This document shows, one piece after another, positions 9,742 to 16,985 of a stretch of DNA of 38,594 nucleotides (its first letter is position 1; every line of letters begins with the position of its first letter). The DNA lies in contig NZ_JANQIH010000066.1 in the NCBI RefSeq assembly GCF_028282265.1, positions 1-38,594 of the forward strand. Direction: 5' to 3'. The notes below the pieces were generated by a model. It saw only the letters and a program-made list of their open reading frames with translations, had not been told where the DNA came from and did not search any database. The DNA is from Allomuricauda sp. (lineage in GTDB: Bacteria; Bacteroidota; Bacteroidia; Flavobacteriales; Flavobacteriaceae). Both the position numbers and the translations under genes were made by a program.

Positions 9742-10806
9742 TTAAAGCCATTTTCTTTTTTTGAAAAACAAAATCATTCCTACAGCAACAATGACCAGTG
9801 CCAGCCAAAATATGGGATAGGCATATCTATATCCAAGTTCTGGAAGATACTTGAAGTTAGTACCGTATATTCCGGCAAGAAAAGTGAGAGGAATAAAAAC
9901 TACCGAGAAAATTGTGAGAACCCTGATGATATCGTTCAACTTATTGTTGAGAGAGGAATTATAAATCTCCAATTGGTCGTTGAGCATTTCCTTGTATATC
10001 TCAATGGCCTCTGTAGCGTGTGTAATATTGTCCTATAAATCCTTTAGATAGGGTATCGTGGTTTCATCAATAAGTTCTGAGTCGGTCCTTTTAAATTGTG
10101 ATACCAGTTCCCGAACGGGACGTATTGTCTTTCTCAAGAAGTTGATTTCCGTTTTATAAAGATATATTTTCTCCAAATGTTCTCTAGCGGGACTTTTCAA
10201 GAGTCTTTCCTCTAGAAGTTCGATCCTGTCGCCGAACTTTTCTATAATCACCATATATTGGTCGACTATGGAATCCAACATGGCAAATGCCAGATAGTCA
10301 CTGGACCTGTGCCTTATCTTTGTGGTAGGTCTTAATAATCGCTCACGGATAGGGTCAAATACATCTTGGGGTATTTCTTGGAAAGAAATCAATAAATTTC
10401 TCCCGATTACTAGACTCAATTGCTCGGCAGAAATGATTTCCTTTTCCGAGTCGAAATGAAGCATCTTGACAACTACGAAAAGATGGTCGCCCAACTCTTC
10501 GAACTTGGGTCGTTGAGCTGTATTGAGTATATCCTCCTGGAGAAGAGCATGAAGACCAAATTCAGCCCCAATTTGTGCAACAATCTGGATGTCATGTAGT
10601 CCCACAACATTAAGCCAGGAAACGTAAGCGCTAATATCGTTAATTGAAATCCCTTCAAGTAAAACCGCACCTTTTTCAACTATCTCTTTAGGATTGTAGG
10701 ATACCATTTCCATGTGGACAGAGTCCACTTTTTGTACTCCCACAAAAGCCAGAGATCCTGGTGCAGTACCAAGCTTTTCCACTCTTTTCTTTAGAAATCG
10801 GGCCAT
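9742..10806 (-). pseudogene. corA: CorA-type magnesium/cobalt transporter, interrupted by an in-frame amber codon
   Basis: Read as one frame of 355 codons from ATG at 10806, the product aligns end to end with CorA (T. maritima CorA has about 351 residues): cytoplasmic alpha/beta domain, long helix (LEERLLKSPAREHLEKIYLYK, IRPVRELVSQFKR), TM1 VLTIFSVVFIPLTFLAGIYG, TM2 YAYPIFWLALVIVAVGMILF and the basic end KKRKW. Codon 258 (plus bases 10033-10035) is TAG, where a Tyr would be usual after IPYLKDL. The frame continues without shift as DNITHATEAIEIYKEMLNDQ. A restart at ATG 9987 would give an 81-residue piece with both membrane helices. The GMN signature at the pore mouth reads GTN (9856-9864), which is also abnormal. 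The rest of the sequence is clean. A sequencing error would explain the stop but not GTN. Confidence 0.8.
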
Positions 10807-11220
10807 CTTTGATTTTTTTTAACCGTAATAAAGCTAAAGATTATTTTTTGGGGTCATATTCGTAAGAAAGATTTTAAAAACTTGAGAAAAGTAAGGTGGT
10901 CGAAAACGGCGATTTTATAGGAGGGATTGGGAATGTAGGATTGATTCCCAAGAAATGTTCGCTTATCAAAACTGGTCCAAACATTTCAGATGACCTGATT
11001 CGTATTGCAGACTTTCAACAATTCCAATAATTTCTCACCTTCTTACATACATTAAAGAATATGGGAATAATCTGAACGTGTTTAATGATTTTCGTATCTT
11101 TTCGAATGAAAGAAAAAACTTGCCTAGATTTTAGCACTGGCAGTCTGGACACCTAATCCCTCTTCAAGTCTATTTATTCTGCCGGATTGAACAATTCGAA
11201 ACCATATTTCCAGATGTGTG
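10807..11220. other. Intergenic region without a recognisable gene (414 nt)
   Basis: The stretch separates the divergent corA-type pseudogene and the small lipoprotein gene. I see no coding frame with family character, no tRNA and no clear terminator. Two weak -7-like strings are present: TAGCTTTA on the minus strand about 35 nt before the corA start, and TATCTTTT on the plus strand near 11099. Neither has a matching upstream TTTG at the expected distance, so I do not call them promoters. Confidence 0.5.
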
Positions 11221-11709
11221 ATGTTAAAAAAACTTTTACTTACTTCATTATTGTTGACCTTGGTCTTTCCAATCATTTGCTGTAGTGATGATCAAGAAGA
11301 TGATGGTATCGATTTTTCATCCTGTTCCCTTAACGGCCCCAACTTCTCAATATCGGATGTAATAGGTGATTGGGCGGCGACCCAAGCCAATTTCGACATC
11401 CCTGGAACCTCGCAGCAAGTGGATGTTGTCGCGGAAGGTGGAACAGTAACCTTAAATATTCAGTCATCGGGAAGCTTCGTTTTGGTTATTACCGAAAATG
11501 GCTCTAGCGAAGAAACAACCACTGGAAACTTGGCATTCTGCGAAGGAATATTCACGGTCCGCTACGATGACTCACCAAATAATCCCGAGACTTTACAGGG
11601 CTCCCTTAACAGCGGCGTCTTTACAATTACTGGACCGGTCGAATACGATGTTGATGGTGATGGTAGTGATGATGAGGCTTTTGTGATATTAAGATTTGAA
11701 CGCAGCTAA
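11221..11709 (+). CDS. Small secreted lipoprotein, lipocalin-like beta-rich, function unknown
   Basis: I take ATG 11221 as the start; a GTG just before it adds nothing. The N terminus is a strong lipoprotein signal, MLKKLLLTSLLLTLVFPIICC, with Cys20 or Cys21 lipidated, followed by an Asp/Glu/Ser-rich linker. The mature part has about 140 residues dominated by alternating beta-type segments: IGDWAATQANFDI, GGTVTLNIQSSGSFVLVIT, FTVRYDD, GSLNSGVFTIT and a C-terminal EAFVILRFER. The 'GDW ... SGSF ... G ... F' pattern recalls the lipocalin-like domains common in Bacteroidota lipoproteins. An acidic DVDGDGSDDE stretch near the end could bind calcium. The gene stands alone, convergent with the DUF1501 gene. 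No partner or specific function can be inferred. Confidence 0.75.
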   Translation: MLKKLLLTSLLLTLVFPIICCSDDQEDDGIDFSSCSLNGPNFSISDVIGDWAATQANFDIPGTSQQVDVVAEGGTVTLNIQSSGSFVLVITENGSSEETTTGNLAFCEGIFTVRYDDSPNNPETLQGSLNSGVFTITGPVEYDVDGDGSDDEAFVILRFERS

Positions 11710-11844
11710 ACAATAAATTAGTAAGTTACTCCACCCGTTGTTCAAGTGTCCAATCGGGTAGGACCAATACCGTCAAATTTATTTTGGATTTTTTCACTAA
11801 ATATCCAGACAAGGAATGGCTCCATAAAATGTTGGTTTTAAAAA

Positions 11845-13113
11845 TCACCGGAATAATTCCAAAAATTCCCCATCCCAATCGGGGAACAATACAGATGTTT
11901 CATTAATATTCAAATGTTTTGAAGCCACTGTGGCAAAATAAGAACGGAAATCCGTGGTGACGGGTAAGTCCCGGTTGTCCTCAAGATTTTCAAAGGCCAA
12001 TTCTGGGAAACTGCCATATATCTTTCCACCATTCACGCTATTACCTAAAATAAAACTGCATGAAGCCCGCCCATGATCGGTTCCGAAAGAACCATTTTCC
12101 AAAACGGTACGACCAAATTCGGTCATTGTCATGACCACCACATCATCTTGCAGAGCGCCTAGATCCTCCCAAAAAGCGGCAATGGATTGCGCCAGATCCC
12201 TGGCCCTGAGTGTAAATCCACCATAATCTACATTTTGCCTACTATGGGTATCCCAACCGTTGCTTTCAACAAATGCAATTTCCAATCCCGCGTTGGCCTT
12301 GATAAGCTTTGCAGTTTGTTTCAATCCTAAACCCAATGGGGACATTGGATAAGCAGAGTTGGGATTTACGGGTTGATTCAATACATCCAGTGAAGCCATC
12401 ATTTCTGCGGCCTCGATATTGTATATACCTGCATTAGCAAGCTCGGCCATGTTTTCTTTTTGGTACAACTCTTTCAACTTTTGGAGTTCTTGAAGTTCTT
12501 CTACGGAAAAACTTAAATCCGATAGGTCCTGAACCACAATATGTGCGTTTTCTCCATAAAAAGAACGCGGGGAAGTTGGTGTAAATGATACGGCTTTGAA
12601 TGGTGTGGCTTCGTGCCCCATAGATCCCATGGCTCGGTTCAACCAACCGGATTGCGTTCCCTTGATTCCCGGCGTACCACTTTCCATGAAGTCTTGGGCA
12701 TCAAAATGGGACCTATTAGCAACTGGAGAACCCACACCGTGTAAAATGGCCAGTGTACCGTTTTCGTAATAGGGTGCAAGAGGAGCCAATTCGGGGTGCA
12801 GTCCAAACGCTCCATTCAAGTCCAATAATTTCTTTGATGCGTTGCCTGTTGCAGAGAAAACCAAGTTTGGACGATGTTTTTTCAAGAAAGCATTATCGAT
12901 GGGCTGTACGGCACTGATTCCGTCCATAGCACCCCTTTGAAAAATACAAACCAGTACTTTTTTACGTTGAAAAAGAGCGGGTTCCAAAATGGAGGTAGCC
13001 GCTTGAGCCACAAAACTAGGAACCCCGCCTAAAGTTGTTGTAAACAGAGATAGGCCACTAGTTTTTATAAAACTTCGGCGACTCCAATGCTTATTTCCTT
13101 TCTCTTCACACAT
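11845..13113 (-). CDS. DUF1501 family Tat-exported protein
   Basis: The 422-residue protein starts with a twin-arginine signal: SRRSFIKTSG (Arg12, Arg13), then a hydrophobic stretch ending near FVAQAA. The mature part matches DUF1501 (PF07394), an alkaline-phosphatase/sulfatase-like fold: VCIFQRGAMDGISAVQP, LAILHGVGSPVANRSHFDAQDFMESG, GWDTHSRQNV, VVMTMTEFGRTVLENGSFGTDHGRASCSFILG and the C-terminal FPDWDG. No enzymatic role is established for the family. Its partner is nearly always a DUF1800 protein, as here. The start codon lies 2 nt behind the DUF1800 stop, so the genes should be co-transcribed with DUF1800 first. Export as a folded protein, possibly with a bound cofactor, is implied by the Tat signal. 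Confidence 0.9.
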   Translation of the reverse strand: MCEEKGNKHWSRRSFIKTSGLSLFTTTLGGVPSFVAQAATSILEPALFQRKKVLVCIFQRGAMDGISAVQPIDNAFLKKHRPNLVFSATGNASKKLLDLNGAFGLHPELAPLAPYYENGTLAILHGVGSPVANRSHFDAQDFMESGTPGIKGTQSGWLNRAMGSMGHEATPFKAVSFTPTSPRSFYGENAHIVVQDLSDLSFSVEELQELQKLKELYQKENMAELANAGIYNIEAAEMMASLDVLNQPVNPNSAYPMSPLGLGLKQTAKLIKANAGLEIAFVESNGWDTHSRQNVDYGGFTLRARDLAQSIAAFWEDLGALQDDVVVMTMTEFGRTVLENGSFGTDHGRASCSFILGNSVNGGKIYGSFPELAFENLEDNRDLPVTTDFRSYFATVASKHLNINETSVLFPDWDGEFLELFR

Positions 13114-13115
13114 TT

Positions 13116-14726
13116 TTATTGTTTTTGAAACCGTGGACTACTCAACTCGCGCTTCCATTCACTGGTACGAAATTCTGCTGGCAACTTTATCCCGTCTATT
13201 TTGTTGGAAGTAAGGGCATCGGCAAATTTCATTCGATTAATGAGTCCTGTGCCACTTGTCCAATACGTTTTGGTATCGGGGAAACCCGTGGGCACTTGAT
13301 AGCCATAAATGGGCTCGCCCATACGCACAATCCATTGCAGTGCCTCTTGTTCCGAACTGATTTCGGCCTCACTGGACCGTAATGCTGATGCCACATATTC
13401 GAACGGAGTCTTTACTTTGACATGGACATGTTTAGGGTCCCAAAATTCCTCCGCTTCCAACATAGTGCGCATCATGGTCGAAATGTGTCCGGCACTGGAA
13501 GTATAGGCATTGGCCACTTTGTCAATTAGTGATTGTGGCGCATCGTCACTTACAAAGCGCTTGACAAGCTTTGTGCTGATGAACTGAGCCGTAGATGGGT
13601 GGGCGGCCAGTGTTTCTATAGCTTGGATGCCCTGTTCATAGCCTCCTTTTTCAGAAAACCTTCTGCCCAAAAAGGTTTTGCTTCCCGAATCGTGGTGGGT
13701 ACTATCAAAAAAGAAAGCACCTTGCAAGAATGATTTTTTGTTTTTCTTGATGCCCTGTTTTATGAAAAAACTGAGCAGCCAATGAAATCTAATCAATAAC
13801 GGGTTCACTTTCCAGCCGCTTAATATTCTTGATAGTTCTTCAACATCGCTTTGGGTGTAGCCACCGTCTACCCCAAGGGTATGCAATTCCAAGAGCTCAC
13901 GAGCATAGTTTTCATTAATGCCAGGCATCTGGAGAAACTGCCGGAATTCCGATTCCAACAACTTTTTTGCAGGAGGCTTCCGTCTATCCAGTGTTTGTGA
14001 ATTTTCGTCAGCATTGGAATGATTATTATCGAGATAGATCAACATGGCCGGGTGATGGGCGCTGGCCTTCAACATTTTATCAAAGTGTCCCAGCACATTG
14101 GGCCTAATTACATCCTGATCATAGGACAGGACATAAGGTGCCGTATCATTCACCCTTGTGATGGACACATTAAGGTGATTGAACCAAAAATCTGCCAACG
14201 TTTCTTGAATTTGGAAAGGGCTATGTACGGCTCGATACAGTTTTTGTGCCCGCAATTGGTACATTAATTCCATAAAGTTCCCAAACTCCAATTCCTCGAA
14301 ATACTTGCGGAGAAATGCACCGCCCTCCAATTCGTAAATGGCACGTCTATCTACATTGGCCACGGACGCGTTAATAGTTGCGAGCATTTCATTAACTAAC
14401 AGTTTTTCTTCCAATTCCTTTTTGAACTTCTTGTCTTTTCGGAATTTAATGCCCATTAGAATTAATGAAATTCCCGGGCTGGGATAGGTCTTTGCAATTT
14501 CCTTGATGGACAGCTTGGTAATGGGAAACCGACTTTCCACTTCTTTTTCGAAACTATATTTTGAACCTAAGGACAATTGTCTGTCCAACCAGTTTTCGAG
14601 ACCTTGGGATTTAATTTCCTCTATCAGACCTGAATTAGCCCCAAATGTAAGCTTTGAGACCGCATAGTCGATAGCTTCGTTTTCCGAAACGCCCATGGTT
14701 CTGTATGGTAGATTTTTTAATGGCAT
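13116..14726 (-). CDS. DUF1800 family protein
   Basis: The 536-residue protein belongs to DUF1800 (PF08811). Recognisable parts are the N-terminal AVSKLTFGAN and LENWLDRQLS, the central LADFWFNHLNVS, MLIYLDNNHSNADENSQ and GINENYARELLELHTLGVDGGYTQSDVEELSRILSGWKV, and the C-terminal FISTKLVKRFVSDDAPQ and TGFPDTKTYWTSGTGLINRM. The molecular function of the family is unknown; it is nearly always encoded next to DUF1501. I kept the ATG at 14726; no signal peptide is visible, so export might depend on its Tat-exported partner (inference). The gene starts the minus-strand pair. Upstream lies the A/T-rich string TATATATTG, but I see no convincing promoter. Confidence 0.9.
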   Translation of the reverse strand: MPLKNLPYRTMGVSENEAIDYAVSKLTFGANSGLIEEIKSQGLENWLDRQLSLGSKYSFEKEVESRFPITKLSIKEIAKTYPSPGISLILMGIKFRKDKKFKKELEEKLLVNEMLATINASVANVDRRAIYELEGGAFLRKYFEELEFGNFMELMYQLRAQKLYRAVHSPFQIQETLADFWFNHLNVSITRVNDTAPYVLSYDQDVIRPNVLGHFDKMLKASAHHPAMLIYLDNNHSNADENSQTLDRRKPPAKKLLESEFRQFLQMPGINENYARELLELHTLGVDGGYTQSDVEELSRILSGWKVNPLLIRFHWLLSFFIKQGIKKNKKSFLQGAFFFDSTHHDSGSKTFLGRRFSEKGGYEQGIQAIETLAAHPSTAQFISTKLVKRFVSDDAPQSLIDKVANAYTSSAGHISTMMRTMLEAEEFWDPKHVHVKVKTPFEYVASALRSSEAEISSEQEALQWIVRMGEPIYGYQVPTGFPDTKTYWTSGTGLINRMKFADALTSNKIDGIKLPAEFRTSEWKRELSSPRFQKQ

Positions 14727-15094
14727 TGTTCTATTAATTGCAATATATATACCAACTTGATTTCAAACGAAACAAAAAGGGCTGTTATTATTTAAGGGAC
14801 CAACGATTACTGGTTAGATGGACAAAGTTTTGAAAGGTTTAATTCTAATTCTAGGCTTGAGGTTTCAGATTCATTTCCAATTGTACGTCAAGAATTTGAT
14901 TGGTATTTGTTCTTGGAAAATAAGTTGAATCAGGAAAAGGGAAAAGATTCCTGAAAATCGTTGGTTTTGGGAAATGTTGATTTAGGATAATACCTAGCAC
15001 GTCCTAATACAAAATCATCGAAAAACTGTTGTAAACGTGGTTGTTAATTGCAATCAAAACCACAGCCAGAAAAAATAGCTTTATGTGCAAATGC
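14727..15094. other. Intergenic region without a recognisable gene (368 nt)
   Basis: This AT-rich stretch lies between the DUF1800 start and the terminator behind the tRNA-Asn array. The longest frames are short: one of 36 codons opens at 14818 with a hydrophobic beginning but no family character. I see no tRNA, strong hairpin or repeat here. Confidence 0.5.
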
Positions 15095-15133
15095 AAAAAG
15101 GCTACAGAGTGTGAAATTCTCTGAAGCCTTTTG
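15095..15133. terminator. Factor-independent terminator, usable in both directions
   Basis: A 13-bp stem with one A-A mismatch (AAAGGCTACAGAG against CTCTGAAGCCTTT) encloses a 9-nt loop. The stem is flanked by A's on the left and TTTTGTTT on the right, so it can terminate transcription from either side. It lies just beyond the tRNA-Asn 3' scrap, seen from the minus strand, and may be the terminator of a lost second tRNA copy. Confidence 0.75.
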
Positions 15134-15140
15134 TTTGCTA

Positions 15141-15159
15141 TGCTCCCCCTCTTGGGCTC
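15141..15159 (-). pseudogene. tRNA-Asn 3' scrap (19 nt)
   Basis: The 19 bases are identical to 15243-15261, which are the acceptor 3' strand, discriminator and T-arm 3' strand of the intact tRNA-Asn. The match stops inside the T-loop, exactly where the repeat-like sequence at 15160-15191 begins. It keeps the order tRNA end then terminator (15095-15133), so it looks like the tail of a former tRNA-Asn gene. Confidence 0.75.
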
Positions 15160-15191
15160 CCTTCGGCTACGCTCAGGATAAACTTCTCGCC
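15160..15191 (-). repeat. Short dispersed-repeat-like element
   Basis: On the minus strand the stretch contains TTTATCCTGAGCGTAGCCGA and reads in one frame as VYPERSRRE. I recall this sequence, and the peptide PERSRR it produces in spurious ORFs, as a short dispersed repeat in many Bacteroidota genomes; this is memory and was not searched. It is joined directly to the tRNA-Asn 3' scrap, which suggests that insertion or recombination at this repeat destroyed a tRNA copy. Confidence 0.55.
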
Positions 15192-15206
15192 AAAAAGGTA
15201 AAAATA

Positions 15207-15243
15207 AAAAGAGCCACACGTTTGTGCAGCTCTTTTCTTTTTT
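15207..15243 (-). terminator. Factor-independent terminator of tRNA-Asn
   Basis: Read on the minus strand, the hairpin pairs AAAAGAGC with GCTCTTTT and an inner CACA with TGTG around a short loop. It is followed by a T-rich tail, TTTTTATTTTT. It begins directly behind the 3' end of the tRNA-Asn gene and so ends that transcript. Confidence 0.85.
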
Positions 15244-15244
15244 G

Positions 15245-15318
15245 CTCCCCCTCTTGGGCTCGAACCAAGGACCCTCTGATTAACAGTCAGATGCTCTAAC
15301 CAACTGAGCTAAGGAGGA
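15245..15318 (-). tRNA. tRNA-Asn (anticodon GTT)
   Basis: The 74-nt gene folds into a complete cloverleaf. The acceptor stem pairs TCCTCCT with AGGGGGA (one T-G wobble) and the discriminator is G. The D-arm is GCTC/GAGC, the anticodon stem TCTGA/TCAGA with loop CTGTTAA (GTT reads Asn codons), and the T-arm CTTGG/CCAAG with TTCGAGC loop. CCA is not encoded, as is usual in this phylum. A terminator follows directly. Upstream on the same strand are a damaged 5' copy and a promoter at 15430-15460. Confidence 0.97.
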
Positions 15319-15346
15319 ATTTAACCTACTTGTTTCCTTTTCTCTC

Positions 15347-15408
15347 TGCTCTAACCCCGTCCGAACGGTGACCCCGTTCATCCGGGCGGGCAACTGAGCT
15401 AAGGAGGA
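15347..15408 (-). pseudogene. tRNA-Asn 5' scrap with a palindrome in its D-loop
   Basis: On the minus strand this begins TCCTCCTTAGCTCAGTT, identical to the 5' end of the intact tRNA-Asn. It is then interrupted by 35 nt (15357-15391) and resumes with GGTTAGAGCA, the rest of the D-arm. After that the similarity ends. The identity around the start (20 nt, 15391-15410 against 15301-15320) includes two bases upstream of the gene. It should be transcribed together with the intact tRNA but cannot form a tRNA. Confidence 0.8.
15357..15391. repeat. 35-nt palindromic insertion in the tRNA-Asn scrap
   Basis: The insert forms a GC-rich hairpin in an AT-rich region: CCCGTCCG pairs with CGGGCGGG (one T-G), then AACGG pairs with CCGTT around a TGACC loop, with a CATC bulge. 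It sits exactly between two G's of the D-loop of an otherwise matching tRNA segment. It looks like a small REP- or MITE-like unit; I do not know its family. Confidence 0.65.
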
Positions 15409-15429
15409 ATAATTCTCAATAAGCGGGTG

Positions 15430-15460
15430 CAAATATAGCGGTTTCTTTAGAACACTACAA
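15430..15460 (-). promoter_or_regulatory. Probable promoter of the tRNA-Asn array
   Basis: On the minus strand TATATTTG (15437-15430) is a perfect match to the Bacteroidota -7 element TAnnTTTG. A TTG lies 20 nt upstream (15460-15458), close to the usual 19-nt spacing for the -33 element. The predicted start is about 15 nt before the damaged first tRNA copy, so that scrap and the intact tRNA would share one transcript. Confidence 0.7.
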
Positions 15461-15477
15461 GCAAAAAAAATGGTTTT

Positions 15478-16839
15478 CTACTTAAAAAGCCATTTGTATA
15501 AATCGTTGCCATTGGCAAAGAGCAACAGACCAATCAATAAGAAGAACCCGACCATTTGGGCGTACTCCAAAAACTTGTCGCTGGGCTTTCTTCCTGATAT
15601 CATTTCGTATAGCAAAAACATGACATGACCACCATCCAAAGCGGGTATGGGCAAAATGTTCATAAACGCCAAAATAATGGAAAGAAACGCAGTAGTGGCC
15701 CAGAATGCTGGCCAGTTCCAAGAATCAGGGAACATGCTTCCTATAGCACCAAAACCACCTACACCTTTATAGGCACCCGTTTCGGGATTAAAGATTTTTT
15801 TAAGTTGCTTCACATAGCTTCCCAAGATGTCCACTCCCTTTCGAATTCCTGCCGGAATGGATTCCCAAAAGTTGTACTTCACGGTCTCAACACGAAAATA
15901 TCCCCGGTCCTGGTATTCTTCCAAAGTGAGGCCTCCCAGCCTCAGTCCCAACTTTCCTTCGTCGTTTACGGAAGCATTCAATGTAGCTTCTTCACCTGAG
16001 GCCCGTCTTACCTGAACCGCTATTTGTTGCCCCTTGTTTTCTTCAAGTATTTGTTGCACTTGATCAAAGTAAACGGCTTCTTTTCCATTTATGGACAAAA
16101 ATTCATCGTTCTTTCTAAAGTCGACGGACTCGTTCAAGGAACCTTTTTCCACGTTGTTGACGATGAAGGGTTGTCTTCGCTCCAAAAACCGAATTTTATC
16201 TTCATCTTCAATGAGTGTTGCAATGAAGTCTACCGGGATTTCCTTTTCAATTTGTTGTCCATCCCTTTCCAAAATGAACCGGTTTCCGTTCACCAACTCT
16301 ATAAAAACATCGGAGTAGGCCCTTATTTCGTTTCCATCGACCGATAAGACTTTATCTCCGGTCTGAATGCCCAATTTGTCACCGATTTCCTTTTCTACTA
16401 CCCAGAGACCATCCTTAAGGCTATCCATGGGAATATATTGATCCCCATAGGAAAAGGCCATACCGATATAAATGATCACGGCAAGAACAAAATTCACGGT
16501 TACACCCCCAAGCATTATGATCAACCGTTGCCATGCGGGCTTGCTTCGGAACTCCCAAGGTTTGGGTTCTTCCTTCATTTGTTCGGTGTCCATACTCTCG
16601 TCGATCATCCCTGAGATTTTCACATAGCCTCCAAGCGGAAGCCAACCGATTCCGTATACCGTCTCCCCTATTTTTTTCTTGAAGAGGGAAAACTTGACAT
16701 CAAAAAAGAGGTAGAATTTTTCGACCCGGGTCTTAAAAAGTTTAGCCGGAATAAAGTGCCCTAACTCATGTAAAACAATAAGAAGGGACAGACTTAAAAA
16801 GAATTGTATCGTCTTTATGACTATGGGGCTCATCAGCAT
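15478..16839 (-). CDS. rseP: RseP-family site-2 membrane zinc protease
   Basis: This 453-residue M50 metalloprotease has the zinc-binding motif HELGH (His24-Glu25...His28) in its first membrane helix (FFLSLSLLIVLHELGH), then WLPLGGYVKISGM. A second helix is AWQRLIIMLGGVTVNFVLAVIIY, followed by one or two PDZ-type domains (about residues 140-310). The C-terminal helices hold NILPIPALDGGHVMFLLYEM, whose LDGGH supplies the third zinc ligand. It cuts membrane-embedded substrates, classically anti-sigma factors and leftover signal peptides, in the inner membrane. It is intact and of usual length. The start at 16839 could be two codons later (ATG 16833). It is divergent from the SCO1 gene. The sigma/anti-sigma operon at 20500 is a conceivable client, but nothing in the sequence proves this. 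Confidence 0.95.
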   Translation of the reverse strand: MLMSPIVIKTIQFFLSLSLLIVLHELGHFIPAKLFKTRVEKFYLFFDVKFSLFKKKIGETVYGIGWLPLGGYVKISGMIDESMDTEQMKEEPKPWEFRSKPAWQRLIIMLGGVTVNFVLAVIIYIGMAFSYGDQYIPMDSLKDGLWVVEKEIGDKLGIQTGDKVLSVDGNEIRAYSDVFIELVNGNRFILERDGQQIEKEIPVDFIATLIEDEDKIRFLERRQPFIVNNVEKGSLNESVDFRKNDEFLSINGKEAVYFDQVQQILEENKGQQIAVQVRRASGEEATLNASVNDEGKLGLRLGGLTLEEYQDRGYFRVETVKYNFWESIPAGIRKGVDILGSYVKQLKKIFNPETGAYKGVGGFGAIGSMFPDSWNWPAFWATTAFLSIILAFMNILPIPALDGGHVMFLLYEMISGRKPSDKFLEYAQMVGFFLLIGLLLFANGNDLYKWLFK

Positions 16840-16949
16840 TCATCTGTTAAAACGCACAAAAGTAAACTTTTACAAAATCATAAAAAAACCCAAAAACATC
16901 GCATTAAAGGGTTTTAAGAAAGATTTAGCAGCATAAATCCTTTTCCATG

Positions 16950-16981
16950 TTTGAAGAATGATTCAACAGGGTGTAATTTTG
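16950..16981 (+). promoter_or_regulatory. Promoter of the SCO1/SenC gene, close to the start codon
   Basis: TTTG (16950-16953), 20 nt, then TAATTTTG (16974-16981) matches the Bacteroidota consensus TTTG-N19-TAnnTTTG. The ATG of the gene is at 16986, only four bases after the -7 element. The transcript would therefore have almost no 5' leader. Confidence 0.65.
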
Positions 16982-16985
16982 CCAA

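Noticed and set aside
10033-10035. Frameshift as cause of the CorA split
   Set aside because: The two parts are in the same frame (45 nt from stop to the next ATG, all translating to expected CorA residues), so it is a stop codon and not an insertion or deletion.
15004-15219. Minus-strand ORF of 71 codons with the peptide VYPERSRRE
   Set aside because: It runs through a terminator, a tRNA scrap and a dispersed-repeat-like sequence; it is a spurious frame.
15141-15410. Attachment sites of an integrative element at tRNA-Asn
   Set aside because: The tRNA end copies lie within 300 nt with no integrase or cargo, and one copy is the 5' end rather than the 3' end, so array decay fits better.
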